NCBI RefSeq assembly: GCF_039566955.1
Contig: NZ_CP154796.1
Coordinates: 1,302,001-1,366,000, forward strand
Reading direction: 5' to 3'
Origin: Micromonospora sp. DSM 45708
Lineage (GTDB): Bacteria; Actinomycetota; Actinomycetes; Mycobacteriales; Micromonosporaceae
DNA length: 64,000 nt
The position numbers and the translations under genes were made by a program. The notes under the pieces are model-generated. The model searched no databases. It was not told the DNA's origin and saw only the letters and a list, made by a program, of their open reading frames with translations. Below are positions 26,106 to 34,006 of this stretch, in pieces (the first letter of the stretch is position 1; each line of letters starts with the position of its first letter).

Positions 26106-27233
26106 CTAGGTGACCGGGCGACCCCGCCAGGTGAGCCGGCGTCGCTTCCGCAGATGGTACGACCGGACGGTCAACCAACCCAGGACCACGACCGACACGG
26201 GGTGGGCCAGCGCGTCGGGCCAGGCCCGACCGCCGGTGGCCCGGGCGCTGACCACGCGTCCCGCGACGCCGGCCAGGTAGGCGCCGAACGCCACGCCGGC
26301 CACCGCCGGCGTGCCGGCCGCCAGCGCGGCCACGGCCAGCAGCGGCGGCACGGTGTAGAGCAGGAACAGCAGGGCCAGCACGGCGGCGGCGCCGGCCGGG
26401 TGCCCGAACGAGGCCCAGAGCGACTTGGTGTAGCCGTCGCGTAGCTGCGGCCAGTCCTCGTACATCCGGCAGGTGGCCAGCCGGGAGCCGTCGGCCAGCG
26501 CGATCCGGCCGCCGGCCCGCTTCACCGCCCGGGCCAGCTCGATGTCCTCCAGCACCTTGTCGGCCACCGCCGCGTGCCCGCCGGCCCGCAGGTAGCCGGC
26601 CCGGTCCACGACCAGGAACTGCCCGCCCGCGGCGGCCAGCGAGGGCCGCCGCGAGCGTTCCATCGCGCGCAGCGGCAGGAACGTCAGCCACAACCACTGC
26701 AACAGCGGCTGCACCAGCCGGTCGGCCGCCGTCCGCACCACGATCCGGGGGTACGGCGACAGCAGCGTCGCGCCCGCCGCGCGCAGCTCGGTCACCGCCG
26801 CCGCGACCGCGTACGGGGTGAGCACCACGTCGGCGTCGACGAACGCCAGCACTGTCGGCTCCGGATCGACGCGGGTGGCGAGCTGCCAGCAGGCGTGCGG
26901 CTTGCCCAGCCAGCCGGGCGGCGGCGCGACGCCGGTGAGCAGCGTGACCCGCCTGTCGGCGCCGGCCACCGCGCGGACCACGTCGGCGGTGCCGTCGGTG
27001 GACCCGTCGTCGAGCACCACGATCCGCAACCCGGGCACGCCGCGCTGGGCGAGCAGCGCGCGCAGGCACGGGGTGACCCGCTCGGCCTCGTCGCGCAGCG
27101 GCAGCAGCACCGCCACCGGCCCGGTCACCTCGGCCGGGCCGCCGGTCGGGCGGCGCAGCCAGGCGACGGCGTTGACGAGCGTGTGCCCGGTGAGCGCGGC
27201 GACCGCCACCACCAGCGCGAGGGCGGCGGTCAT
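26106..27233 (-). CDS. cruG: Family 2 glycosyltransferase (CruG-like carotenoid glycosyltransferase)
   Basis: Encodes 375 residues. An N-terminal membrane helix precedes a GT-A domain: VAVLLPLRDEAERV, IVVLDDGSTDGTADV, FVDADVVLTP (DxD metal site), GGQFLVVDRAGYL and VLEDIELARAVK. Two or three membrane helices close the C-terminus. The ATG start overlaps the CruF stop as ATGA. The fold and the adjacency to CruF and a CrtD-like enzyme match the 2'-O-glycosyltransferase that glycosylates hydroxylated carotenoid ends. Sugar donor unknown; the specific role is inferred from neighbours. Confidence 0.8.
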   Translation of the reverse strand: MTAALALVVAVAALTGHTLVNAVAWLRRPTGGPAEVTGPVAVLLPLRDEAERVTPCLRALLAQRGVPGLRIVVLDDGSTDGTADVVRAVAGADRRVTLLTGVAPPPGWLGKPHACWQLATRVDPEPTVLAFVDADVVLTPYAVAAAVTELRAAGATLLSPYPRIVVRTAADRLVQPLLQWLWLTFLPLRAMERSRRPSLAAAGGQFLVVDRAGYLRAGGHAAVADKVLEDIELARAVKRAGGRIALADGSRLATCRMYEDWPQLRDGYTKSLWASFGHPAGAAAVLALLFLLYTVPPLLAVAALAAGTPAVAGVAFGAYLAGVAGRVVSARATGGRAWPDALAHPVSVVVLGWLTVRSYHLRKRRRLTWRGRPVT

Positions 27234-28036
27234 GCCGGCGCGTCGACCCGGGGCACGGGAGCCGGGGCGGCGGCGCGGTCGCGGCGGGCCCGCCACAGCA
27301 CCACCGCCAGCGGCACCGCGGCCATCGCCATGCCGGCCGCGCCCCATAGCGCGGACGCGGGCAGCCGGAGGAAGACCGCGTGCGCCAGCACGCTGGAGGC
27401 GTACGTCCAGAGGTAGAGCGTGAACATCGGGGCGTCCCGGCCGTCCACCCGGTCGACGGCCGGCCCGGCGAGCGGACGCAGCGCGACGGCCAGCAGCACC
27501 GCGAAGCCCAGCCAGCCGAGATAGTTGCTGACCGGGATGCCGGGCAGGCCGGGCAGCGCCGGGGTGGCGTCCCGCCAGGTCCAGTAGCCCTCGGCCACCA
27601 TCTGCGGGTCGAGGAACAGGTCCCACGCGGCGAGCCCCACCGCCGCGAGCGCGACCCGGGCGGCGCGGGATCGGGTGAGCCGGACCGCGGTGAGCCACGC
27701 CGGCCAGGCCATCCAGGTCCAGGCCAGCGGGATGATCAGCGGCACGCCGGCCAGCTTCGGGCCCAGCTCACCGGAGTAGTCGTAGCTGCCGAACGGGAAC
27801 CCGGTGGCCACGCCGACCGCCTCGACCGCGAAGCCGCCGCCGGTGACGACCGCGACCAGCGCGGTCGCGGCCCGGGCGCCCCGGGTGAGCAGCGCGTGGC
27901 CGACGGAGAGCAGCCAGCCGAGCACCACGGTGGCCACGGTCAGCCCGGCCCGGGTCGCGCCGCCGGTGAGCGGATAGCAGATCTGGGCGAGAACCAGCAC
28001 GGCCAGCAGCGCCCAGGGCAGCCGGCGGAGGCTCAC
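27230..28036 (-). CDS. cruF: CruF-like carotenoid 1,2-hydratase membrane protein
   Basis: Encodes 268 residues with about seven membrane segments. The conserved features of the carotenoid biosynthesis protein (DUF422) family are visible: GGFAVEAVGVATGFPFGSYDYS, GVPLIIPLAWTWMAWPAW and a DLFLDPQMVAEGYWTW block. The family adds water across the C1,2 double bond of acyclic carotenoid ends. The GTG start overlaps the GNAT gene stop as GTGA. Together with the CruG- and CrtA-like neighbours this predicts a hydroxylated, glycosylated carotenoid end. Confidence 0.85.
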   Translation of the reverse strand: MSLRRLPWALLAVLVLAQICYPLTGGATRAGLTVATVVLGWLLSVGHALLTRGARAATALVAVVTGGGFAVEAVGVATGFPFGSYDYSGELGPKLAGVPLIIPLAWTWMAWPAWLTAVRLTRSRAARVALAAVGLAAWDLFLDPQMVAEGYWTWRDATPALPGLPGIPVSNYLGWLGFAVLLAVALRPLAGPAVDRVDGRDAPMFTLYLWTYASSVLAHAVFLRLPASALWGAAGMAMAAVPLAVVLWRARRDRAAAPAPVPRVDAPA

Positions 28037-28593
28037 GCCGGCTCCGGCCCGGGGGCGGGCAGCGGCAGGTCCCGGCCGAGCACCCCGAACGGCCGCTCGT
28101 CGCCGGGGAAGTGGAAGTGCCGCAGCACGTCGACGAAGCCGAACCGGCGGTAGAGCCGCCAGGCCCGCGACGCCTGCTCGTCCGCCTCCGGGGTGGAGAG
28201 CAACGTGGTGTCGCCCTCGGCCATGGTGAGCAGCGCGCGGAGCTGGCGGGCGCCCACGCCGTGTCCCTGCGCGGGTGGACGGACGTGCAGCTCGACCACC
28301 TCGAACGGGCGGGCCAGCCAGCGCTGCCGGGCCTCCGCGTCCAACGCCCGGTGCACCTGGTCGTGCCACCACTGGCCGGTGGCCCCGAGGTAGCCGTACC
28401 CGAAGCCGGCCAGGTGCCCCTCGGTGGTGAGACTGGCGACGGCCCGGAACCCGGGTCGGCGGACGTGGGTGGCGATGTAGCCGCGCCGGGCCTCCAGCAG
28501 GTCGGGGCGGTAGCCCATCGCCTCGCCGTAGACGGCGACCACGTCGTCCAGCCGCCGGACCAGGTCGTCCGGCGTCCACCGCACCAGCCTCAT
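28033..28593 (-). CDS. GNAT-family N-acetyltransferase
   Basis: Encodes 186 residues. The acetyl-CoA-binding A motif is VVELHVRPPAQGHGVGARQLRALL, written here as two parts (VVELHVRPPAQGHGVG and ARQLRALL). The B motif is WRLYRRFGFVDVLRHFHFPGD. Its ATG overlaps the crtA-like stop and its stop overlaps the cruF start, so it is translationally embedded in the carotenoid operon. The acceptor is unknown. A role in carotenoid modification is possible only by context. Confidence 0.82.
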   Translation of the reverse strand: MRLVRWTPDDLVRRLDDVVAVYGEAMGYRPDLLEARRGYIATHVRRPGFRAVASLTTEGHLAGFGYGYLGATGQWWHDQVHRALDAEARQRWLARPFEVVELHVRPPAQGHGVGARQLRALLTMAEGDTTLLSTPEADEQASRAWRLYRRFGFVDVLRHFHFPGDERPFGVLGRDLPLPAPGPEPA

Positions 28594-29321
28594 GCGTTCC
28601 CTCTCGCGGAGTCGGGGCCGCCCTCGGCGGCGACCCAGCCGAGCACCGTGCGGTCGCCGACGACGTCGCCCACCGCGAACCGCGCGAACAGTTCCTCCGC
28701 GTACCAGCCCTCGGTGGGGGTACGGGTGATCGCGGCGCGGTGCTCGGGGGAACGGTACGCGAACGCGACCAGGTCCGCCGGGTCACGCCACACGCTCACC
28801 GTGCCCTGCCAGCCCAGCGGCGCCTCGCCGACGCCGAACCGGGCGAGCAGCCCGGGTGCGGCGTGCAGCTCGGCGGCGACCGGCGGGATGGCCCGCCAGA
28901 ACGTGGCCGCCCGACGGGCCCGCAGCCGGGCCCGGGTCAGCGCCAGCACCGGCCCGGTGGCCCGCCCGCCGGCCGGCGTGCCGAACGGCTCCCGCCCGGA
29001 CCACCGGCCCCGGCTGGTCAGCGGGCGCAGGTCCACCCGGACGGCGGCGTCGGCGATCCGGGCCCAGGAACGGGCGACCGGGGCGGCGTCGAAGCGGGTC
29101 GCGTCGGCCGGGGAGTCCCAGACCACCAGCGCGGCCCACCGGGTCAGGTCGGCGTCGCCCGGCCCGAAGCCGGTGCCGGTCCCGGTGCCGAGCAGCTTGG
29201 CGAAGCGGACGCCGGGCAGCCGGCGCAGCCGCGTCGGGTGGGTGGCCATCCGGGCCAGCGCCCCGGGCACCGCCCGCCGGGGGACGCGCCACACGTGCAG
29301 CGTGACCAGGGCTGGGTTCAC
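28590..29321 (-). CDS. crtA: CrtA-like (spheroidene monooxygenase-family) carotenoid oxygenase
   Basis: Encodes 243 residues. The family pattern runs the whole length: VTLHVWRVPRRAV, then FAKLLGTGTGTGF, WAALVVWDSPADATRF, RGRWSGREPFG, VLALTRARLR, FGVGEAPLGWQGTVSVWRD and WYAEELFARFAVGD. CrtA enzymes of phototrophic proteobacteria introduce a keto group at C-2 of acyclic carotenoids using O2 and an electron donor. Here the gene is coupled to cruF, cruG and crtD homologues, so a carotenoid substrate is very likely. The GTG overlaps the YbaK-gene stop as GTGA. Exact product is unknown. Confidence 0.8.
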   Translation of the reverse strand: MNPALVTLHVWRVPRRAVPGALARMATHPTRLRRLPGVRFAKLLGTGTGTGFGPGDADLTRWAALVVWDSPADATRFDAAPVARSWARIADAAVRVDLRPLTSRGRWSGREPFGTPAGGRATGPVLALTRARLRARRAATFWRAIPPVAAELHAAPGLLARFGVGEAPLGWQGTVSVWRDPADLVAFAYRSPEHRAAITRTPTEGWYAEELFARFAVGDVVGDRTVLGWVAAEGGPDSARGNA

Positions 29322-29812
29322 GCCACCCCGGCCGGGTCGCCGCCGGTGATCCGCAGCAGTTCCGCGTACGTGGTGGGGAACACCGCCTGCGGCACGCCGC
29401 CGGCCGCCCACAGCTCGGGGTACCCCTCGAGGGCGGTGTCGACCAGGGTGCGCAGCGGCCCGGGGTGGCCGACCGGGGCGACCCCGCCGATCACCTGGCC
29501 GGTGTGCCGCTTGACGAAGTCGGGGGTGGCCCGGCGCAGGTGGGTCACGCCCAGCGTGGCGGCCAGCCCGGCGGTGTCCACCCGGTGCGCGCCGGAGGTG
29601 AGCACCAGCAGCGGCCTGCCGTCCGCGTCGAAGACCAGCGAGTTGGCGATGGCGCCGACGTCGACGCCGAGCGCCGAGGCCGCCGCGGCGGCGGTGTGCA
29701 CCGCCGCGGGCAGCAGCCGGACGGCGCTGGCGTGGCCGGACCCGTCCCGCGCCCCCGCCTCGTCGAGCGCCCGCTGCACCGCCTGCACGTTCGGATGTGG
29801 CTGTGACTGCAT
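29318..29812 (-). CDS. YbaK/ProX-family aminoacyl-tRNA deacylase
   Basis: Encodes 164 residues. The YbaK domain is recognisable from AIANSLVFDADGRPLLVLTSG, DFVKRHTGQVIGGVAPVGHP and a C-terminal GGVPQAVFPTTYAELL. The conserved lysine and GG..P loop of the deacylase pocket are present. These free-standing editing proteins hydrolyse mischarged tRNAs. The start is either ATG 29812 (chosen, about ten bases after GGGGGGAG) or ATG 29821. It heads the carotenoid run although no functional link is known. Confidence 0.82.
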   Translation of the reverse strand: MQSQPHPNVQAVQRALDEAGARDGSGHASAVRLLPAAVHTAAAAASALGVDVGAIANSLVFDADGRPLLVLTSGAHRVDTAGLAATLGVTHLRRATPDFVKRHTGQVIGGVAPVGHPGPLRTLVDTALEGYPELWAAGGVPQAVFPTTYAELLRITGGDPAGVA

Positions 29813-29860
29813 GCCCTGCATTCTCCCCCCACCCGGTCCCCGACCGGACCCGGGTACGTT

Positions 29861-29916
29861 GATCATGAGGTTGGCGGTGTCGCCCCTCGGCGTGTCGGAC
29901 CGTCAACCTCATGATC
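29861..29916. repeat. Inverted repeat, GATCATGAGGTTG arms
   Basis: Perfect 13-base arms at 29861-29873 and 29904-29916 with a loop of 30 bases. The left arm contains the stop codon of the TetR gene (29863-29865) and the right arm encodes its last residues. The element is in a same-direction junction, not a convergent one. It resembles the repeat at 17287-17343 (TGATCA near the arm end, GTGTCG in the loop). Confidence 0.65.
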
Positions 29917-30705
29917 GACGGACGGGTCGGTGGGGGTGCGGGCGTGGAGCAGGGCCTGGATGCCGTCCAGGATGCGGGCGAGTCCGAAGTCGAGGGTGCG
30001 GTCGGGGGCGGGTGGGGCGGCGGGGTCGGCCAGGGCGGCGGCGAGGGCCGGGAAGCGGTCCTCGCGGCCGTGCACGAGCGCGGCGAACGCGGCCTCCCGG
30101 CCGGACCCGGGCGGGAGGGCGGCCAGGTTGCGGGCGTGCCCGACCAGCAGGGTGGCCACGTCGAGCCGCTCGGACGCGGTGAGCCCGGTGTCGGCGAGCG
30201 CGGCGACGACGCGTTCCACCCAGGCCAGCTCGTTCGGCCCGGGCAGTCGCGCGCCGACGGCTGCCGCCTGCGCCCAGGGATGCCGGCGGAACCGCTCGAC
30301 CAGCCGCCGGGTCCAGTCGTCGAGCTGCGCCCGCCAGCCCGCGTCGGCCGGCGCCGGGACGTCGGCCGCGCCTCGGTCGGCCGGTACCGGGACGTGAGCC
30401 ACGCCTCGGTCGGCGGGACGGTCGGCCGGGGCCGGGGGCGGCTCGCCCAGCGCCGCGTCCAGCATCAGGGCGATCAGCTCGGCCCGGCCCGGCACGTAGC
30501 GGTAGAGCGCCATCTTGGTCACCGCCAGCGACGCGGCGACCCGCTGCATGGTCAGCCCGTCGAGCCCGTCCGCGTCGGCGACGGCGATGCCGGCGCGGGC
30601 CACGACGGCGGGCGAGAGCGTGGGACGCGGCCCGCGCCGGGGCCCGACGGGCGTGCCCCAGAGCAACTCGAACAGCCGCTTCTTGTCGACCTCACCGGTG
30701 CGCAC
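29863..30705 (-). CDS. TetR-family transcriptional regulator
   Basis: Encodes 280 residues from a GTG start. An N-terminal extension (MRTGEVDKKRLFELLWG) precedes the TetR helix-turn-helix (LTMQRVAASLAVTKMALYRYVPGRAEL). The C-terminal TetR_C-type ligand domain includes a short internal duplication (ADRGVAHVPVPADRG, then AADVPAPADAG). It lies five bases after the apbE stop and about 50 bases before the YbaK gene, in the middle of the ten-gene run, so it is a candidate local regulator of the flavin and carotenoid genes. The final residues are encoded within an inverted repeat. Confidence 0.88.
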   Translation of the reverse strand: MRTGEVDKKRLFELLWGTPVGPRRGPRPTLSPAVVARAGIAVADADGLDGLTMQRVAASLAVTKMALYRYVPGRAELIALMLDAALGEPPPAPADRPADRGVAHVPVPADRGAADVPAPADAGWRAQLDDWTRRLVERFRRHPWAQAAAVGARLPGPNELAWVERVVAALADTGLTASERLDVATLLVGHARNLAALPPGSGREAAFAALVHGREDRFPALAAALADPAAPPAPDRTLDFGLARILDGIQALLHARTPTDPSVDHEVDGPTRRGATPPTS

Positions 30706-30709
30706 GTGT

Positions 30710-31531
30710 TCACCCTCCCCGGCATCCGTCCGTCAGCGGAGAAGATACGGCCCGGGAGCCGGGCCAGCCGGGGGTGGCCCGAACCCGGCCGGCGGCGTCC
30801 ACCAGCAGGGCCGCGTACCCGTCCAGGGTGGCCAGCCAGTCCAGCGCGTCCGGGCCGCGGGCGACGGCGGCGGTCGCGTACACGTCGGCCCAGAGCAGTT
30901 CGGGGCCGACCACGGTGACCGATCGGACCGCCTCGGCCGGCCGCCCGGCGCGCGGGTCGGTGATGTGCGTGCCGCGCCGCGCGGTGCCGGAGGTGGCGAC
31001 CGCGCCGGCGGCCCGCTCGACCACGTCGAGCAGCCGGTCCGGGCGGTCGGGGTCCTCGACCCCGATCCGCCAGGCCGGCCGGCCCGGTCCGGCCCGCAGC
31101 AGCACGTCCCCGCCCGCGTTCAGGCACAGGTCGTGGTCGGCCAGGTCGGTCAGGTGCCGGGCGGCCCGTTCCACCGCCCAGCCCTTGACCAGGCCGGACG
31201 GGTCGTAGCCGGTGCCGCCCCGCGGCAGCGGCAGGCGGCGGGCGTCGAACCAGCCGCCGGTCCGCGCGCGGGCCGTCTCGCAGAGCCCGGCCACCTCGCG
31301 CACCAGCGGGTCGGCGGTGGCGGCCGGGCCGGGCGGCGCGCCGCGCAGGCGGCCCAGCACGCTGTCCGGCCGGTACGTGCTGAACACCGCGTCCACCGCG
31401 CGCAGCTCGGCGAAGACCCGCGTCACCCGCCGCTCCACCGCCGGGGTACGCACGCCGGGGCCGCGCAGGTGCACGCTGACCGGCAGCCCCATCACCTGCT
31501 CCACCCAGGCCCGCCGGTCCGGCCCGCTCAC
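30710..31531 (-). CDS. apbE: FAD:protein FMN transferase
   Basis: Encodes 273 residues, without the usual lipoprotein signal. Family motifs are VMGLPVSVHLRG, DAVFSTYRPDSVLGRL, GYDPSGLVKGWAVERA (core of the active site) and NAGGDVLLRAG, with THITDPRAG and ADVYATAAVA at the end. ApbE transfers FMN from FAD to a threonine or serine of target flavoproteins. The target is evidently the preceding gene product, which has a fitting SGAT site. GTG 31531 overlaps that gene's stop as GTGA. Confidence 0.92.
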   Translation of the reverse strand: MSGPDRRAWVEQVMGLPVSVHLRGPGVRTPAVERRVTRVFAELRAVDAVFSTYRPDSVLGRLRGAPPGPAATADPLVREVAGLCETARARTGGWFDARRLPLPRGGTGYDPSGLVKGWAVERAARHLTDLADHDLCLNAGGDVLLRAGPGRPAWRIGVEDPDRPDRLLDVVERAAGAVATSGTARRGTHITDPRAGRPAEAVRSVTVVGPELLWADVYATAAVARGPDALDWLATLDGYAALLVDAAGRVRATPGWPGSRAVSSPLTDGCRGG

Positions 31532-32025
31532 CGCAGGTGCGCGGCGTCGATGGCGGACTGGAGCGACTCCCGGTAGCCGTCGCTGGTGACGGTGGCTCCG
31601 GAGACGCTGTCGATCTCCGCGCTCTGGGCGGCGAGCGCCTCCTGCCGCAGGATCGGCACCGCGTAGTCGTTGATCTCCTGGTCCCGCCGGTTGCCGTCGG
31701 GCACCTGCACGGCGGTGACGTCGGTGATCTTCCCGCCGGAGACGGTGATCTTCACCTGGACCGGCCCCCACCGGGTCTGCGCCACCGACCCGGTGGCCGT
31801 GCCGCTACCACCGGTGCCGGTGCCGGTGCCGGTGCCGCCGCCGGTGTCGGTGGACGGGTCGGACCCGGTGGCGCCGCCGTCCGTGCCGCTCCACGAGCCG
31901 GCACCCGGGTCGGTCCCGGCCGCGACCGCGCCGGTCTCCCCGGCGCCCATGGTGCTGGTCCGGTAGCTGAACAGCAGCACCAACGCGGCCACCGTGGACA
32001 GCAGCCAGATGGTGATCCGTCGCAC
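31528..32025 (-). CDS. Exported FMN-binding domain protein, probable ApbE target
   Basis: Encodes 165 residues. The N-terminus MRRITIWLLSTVAALVLLFSY is a membrane anchor or uncleaved signal. A 50-residue glycine/threonine/serine linker follows, then an FMN-binding domain (WGPVQVKITVSGGKITDV, DQEINDYAVPILRQEAL). The covalent attachment motif is DSVSGATVTSDGYRESLQ, with the threonine of SGAT as predicted flavinylation site. I chose GTG 32025, which has GGGAGG upstream, over GTG 32049. It likely passes electrons outside the membrane with the neighbouring reductase. Confidence 0.88.
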   Translation of the reverse strand: MRRITIWLLSTVAALVLLFSYRTSTMGAGETGAVAAGTDPGAGSWSGTDGGATGSDPSTDTGGGTGTGTGTGGSGTATGSVAQTRWGPVQVKITVSGGKITDVTAVQVPDGNRRDQEINDYAVPILRQEALAAQSAEIDSVSGATVTSDGYRESLQSAIDAAHLR

Positions 32026-32045
32026 GGATCCTCCCTTCGCGCCTG

Positions 32046-33443
32046 TCACCAGGCGAAACGTTCGTGATGGACGTGCGCGTCAGGCACCCCGGCGGCGCGG
32101 GCCGCGGCGCGGACGGCGTCGACCCAGCCGTCCGGCCCGCAGAGGAAGACGTCGTGTCCGGCCACGCCGGGGGAGAGCCGGCGCAACGACTCGGCGTCGG
32201 AGAGCCCCTCGGCGTACGCCGGCAGCCAGGACGGTCGCGTCGCCCGGGGACCGACCAGGTGGTGCACGACCAGCCCGCGTTCCGCGACGAGCCGGTCCAG
32301 CTCGTCGCGGAAGGCCAGGTCCTCCCCGCTGCGCGCGCGGTAGGCGAGCACCGCCTGCCCCGGCGCGTACGGCAGCTCCCAGAGCAACGCCAGCAACGGG
32401 GTGAGGCCGACGCCGCAGGCCAGCATGGTGATCCCGCCGCCGCGCCAGTGCTGCCCGGTGAGCCGCCCGTACGGTCCCTCGATCAACACCCGGGTGCCGG
32501 GACGCAGGGCGGCCACCCGGGCGCTGTCGTCGCCCAGGTCCTTGACCGTGATCCGCATCAGGTCGCCGTGCGGCGGCGCGGACAGCGAGTACGGGTGGGC
32601 CCGGGACCAGCCGGGGCCGTCCAGGAACCGCCAGAGCAGGAACTGCCCGGCCCGTGCCGGCAGCCGGTGCAGGTCCCGCCCGCGCAGCCAGACCGAGGTG
32701 ACCCCGGGCGCCTCGGGCACCACCGCGGCCACCTCGATCCGGTGCCGCAGCGAGCGCCAGGCCGGCAGGCCGAGCCGCCAGATCAGCACGCTGGCCAGCG
32801 CCAGCAGGTAGACCGTCCACCAGTAGGCGCGGGCGAGCGGCGAGGCGACGAAGTCGGCACCGGTCCAGAGCTGGTGCGGCAGCGCCAGCGCGACACCCAG
32901 GTAGGCGTAGAGGTGCAGCAGGTGCCAGGACTCGTAGCGCAGCCGCCGCCGGGCCGCGCGGACCGAGGTGACCACCACCAGCGCCAGCAGCGCCAGCGCC
33001 GCGGTGGCCAGCAGCATCCCCGGGTACGTGACGACCAGGTCCCGGATCTCGGCGAGCACCCCCTGGCGGGCGGTGCCGGCGTACCCGAGGACGGTCAGCA
33101 GCACGTGCGCCAGGAGCAGGTGGAACGAGGTGAAGCCGGCGAGCCGGTGCCAGCGGGCGATCCGGTCCTGGCCGAAGCGACGCTCCAGCAGGGGCACCCG
33201 GGCCATCAGCACCACCTGGAGCAGCATCAGGTCGGCGCTGACCAGGCCGGTCAGCCGGCCGAGCGAGGTGAGCCCGGTGGCCGCGCCGGCCAGCAGCTCC
33301 TGCACGCCACGGTCGGCGGTCCAGAGGGCGGTGACGACCAGCAGGCTGAGCGCCGCGAGGCCGCCGGCGACGTCGGCCCACCAGTCGGGGGCGGCCGGCG
33401 GGGTGCGGCGCCCCGCGCGCCGGTCGGCCACGGTGGTGCTCAC
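32046..33443 (-). CDS. Ferric reductase-like transmembrane/ferredoxin-NADP reductase-type protein
   Basis: Encodes 465 residues. The N-terminal half holds about six membrane helices of the ferric-reductase type, with histidines suited to bind heme (ARWHRLAGFTSFHLLLAHVL and a YESWHLLHLYAYLGV pair). The C-terminal half is an FAD/NAD(P) reductase module: RAHPYSLSAPP for FAD, MLACGVGLTPLLALL and DVFLCGPDGWVDAVR for the nucleotide. It would carry electrons from NAD(P)H across the membrane to the FMN-binding partner. GTG 33443 follows a CGGAGGGG-like complement. It is the first gene of the ten-gene run. Confidence 0.88.
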   Translation of the reverse strand: MSTTVADRRAGRRTPPAAPDWWADVAGGLAALSLLVVTALWTADRGVQELLAGAATGLTSLGRLTGLVSADLMLLQVVLMARVPLLERRFGQDRIARWHRLAGFTSFHLLLAHVLLTVLGYAGTARQGVLAEIRDLVVTYPGMLLATAALALLALVVVTSVRAARRRLRYESWHLLHLYAYLGVALALPHQLWTGADFVASPLARAYWWTVYLLALASVLIWRLGLPAWRSLRHRIEVAAVVPEAPGVTSVWLRGRDLHRLPARAGQFLLWRFLDGPGWSRAHPYSLSAPPHGDLMRITVKDLGDDSARVAALRPGTRVLIEGPYGRLTGQHWRGGGITMLACGVGLTPLLALLWELPYAPGQAVLAYRARSGEDLAFRDELDRLVAERGLVVHHLVGPRATRPSWLPAYAEGLSDAESLRRLSPGVAGHDVFLCGPDGWVDAVRAAARAAGVPDAHVHHERFAW

Positions 33444-33602
33444 CGGAGGGGCTTTTCGGTACGGCTCACGTTCACGGGGTAAACCCTGGTCCGGCGAGTT
33501 CCGGGCCGCCTTTGCCGCGGCTGTGCGCCGGCTGGGAATTCCGGCCGCCCTCCGGCGTGTCCCGGGCACGTCACACGTTGCGTTTTCGTCGGCGGGGAGG
33601 TG

Positions 33603-33608
33603 TACTGT
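33603..33608 (+). promoter_or_regulatory. Candidate -10 box of SOS module promoter
   Basis: TACTGT, with TTGCGT 19 bases upstream (33578-33583) as a possible -35. Transcription would start near 33615, directly at the LexA-type box. Confidence 0.4.
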
Positions 33609-33618
33609 CAGGGTAGTT

Positions 33619-33632
33619 AGAACGAGTGTTCG
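33619..33632. promoter_or_regulatory. LexA-type SOS box
   Basis: AGAACGAGTGTTCG matches the actinobacterial LexA consensus CGAAC-N4-GTTCG at all but the first position and is followed by A, extending the palindrome. It overlaps the predicted transcription start of the operon leading to imuA', imuB and dnaE2, which are LexA-controlled in mycobacteria. Confidence 0.7.
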
Positions 33633-34006
33633 ATTGGATCGCGTTGACGCGGGTCGCGGTTGACCCGGTCCCGCGCGGTCGGGTCGCCCACCCGTTCCCC
33701 AGCTCCGGAAGCGGTGTTTCGCGGCACCGGCTTCCGGACAAGGTGCGGCTCCGCGGGCCGCACCGGGCTTCGGACAGTCGCGAGTCCGAGCCCGTCAGGC
33801 AGGTCGTCGCCCGCCGCCCCCGACCCCCGGGCGGCGGGCGACGGACCCGCCGGGCACGCCGGCCGGGTGTGGGTGTGGGGAAGCGTTCACACCCGGCCGG
33901 CCGCCACCTGAGGTGCGTCTTCCTCCGCACCGACCGCTCCGGGCGACCGGACGACGGTTCCCCGTCGCCCGACCGCCCGCCCCGGCCACACGCGGAGGAG
34001 AGACCC

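Larger units (their letters stand above)
33444..34006. other. Divergent regulatory spacer upstream of the SOS module
   Basis: This 563-base stretch separates the minus-strand flavin run from the plus-strand HEPN/imuA'/imuB/dnaE2 genes. It contains the LexA-type box at 33619-33632 and a TACTGT hexamer at 33603-33608, and for the other strand the upstream region of the ferric-reductase gene. From the box to the HEPN start there are about 375 bases. The open frames in that part have no ribosome-binding site and no recognisable product, so it may be a long untranslated leader. Confidence 0.5.

Noticed and set aside
24608..33443. Possibility that the ten-gene run is a peptide or polyketide biosynthetic cluster
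   Set aside because: No condensation, ketosynthase, adenylation or precursor-peptide gene is present. The enzymes fit carotenoid modification and flavin electron transfer.
33660..33911. 83-residue plus-strand frame between the SOS box and the HEPN gene
   Set aside because: Low-complexity Ser/Arg/Gly/Pro composition, no ribosome-binding site and no motif. It is more likely untranslated leader.
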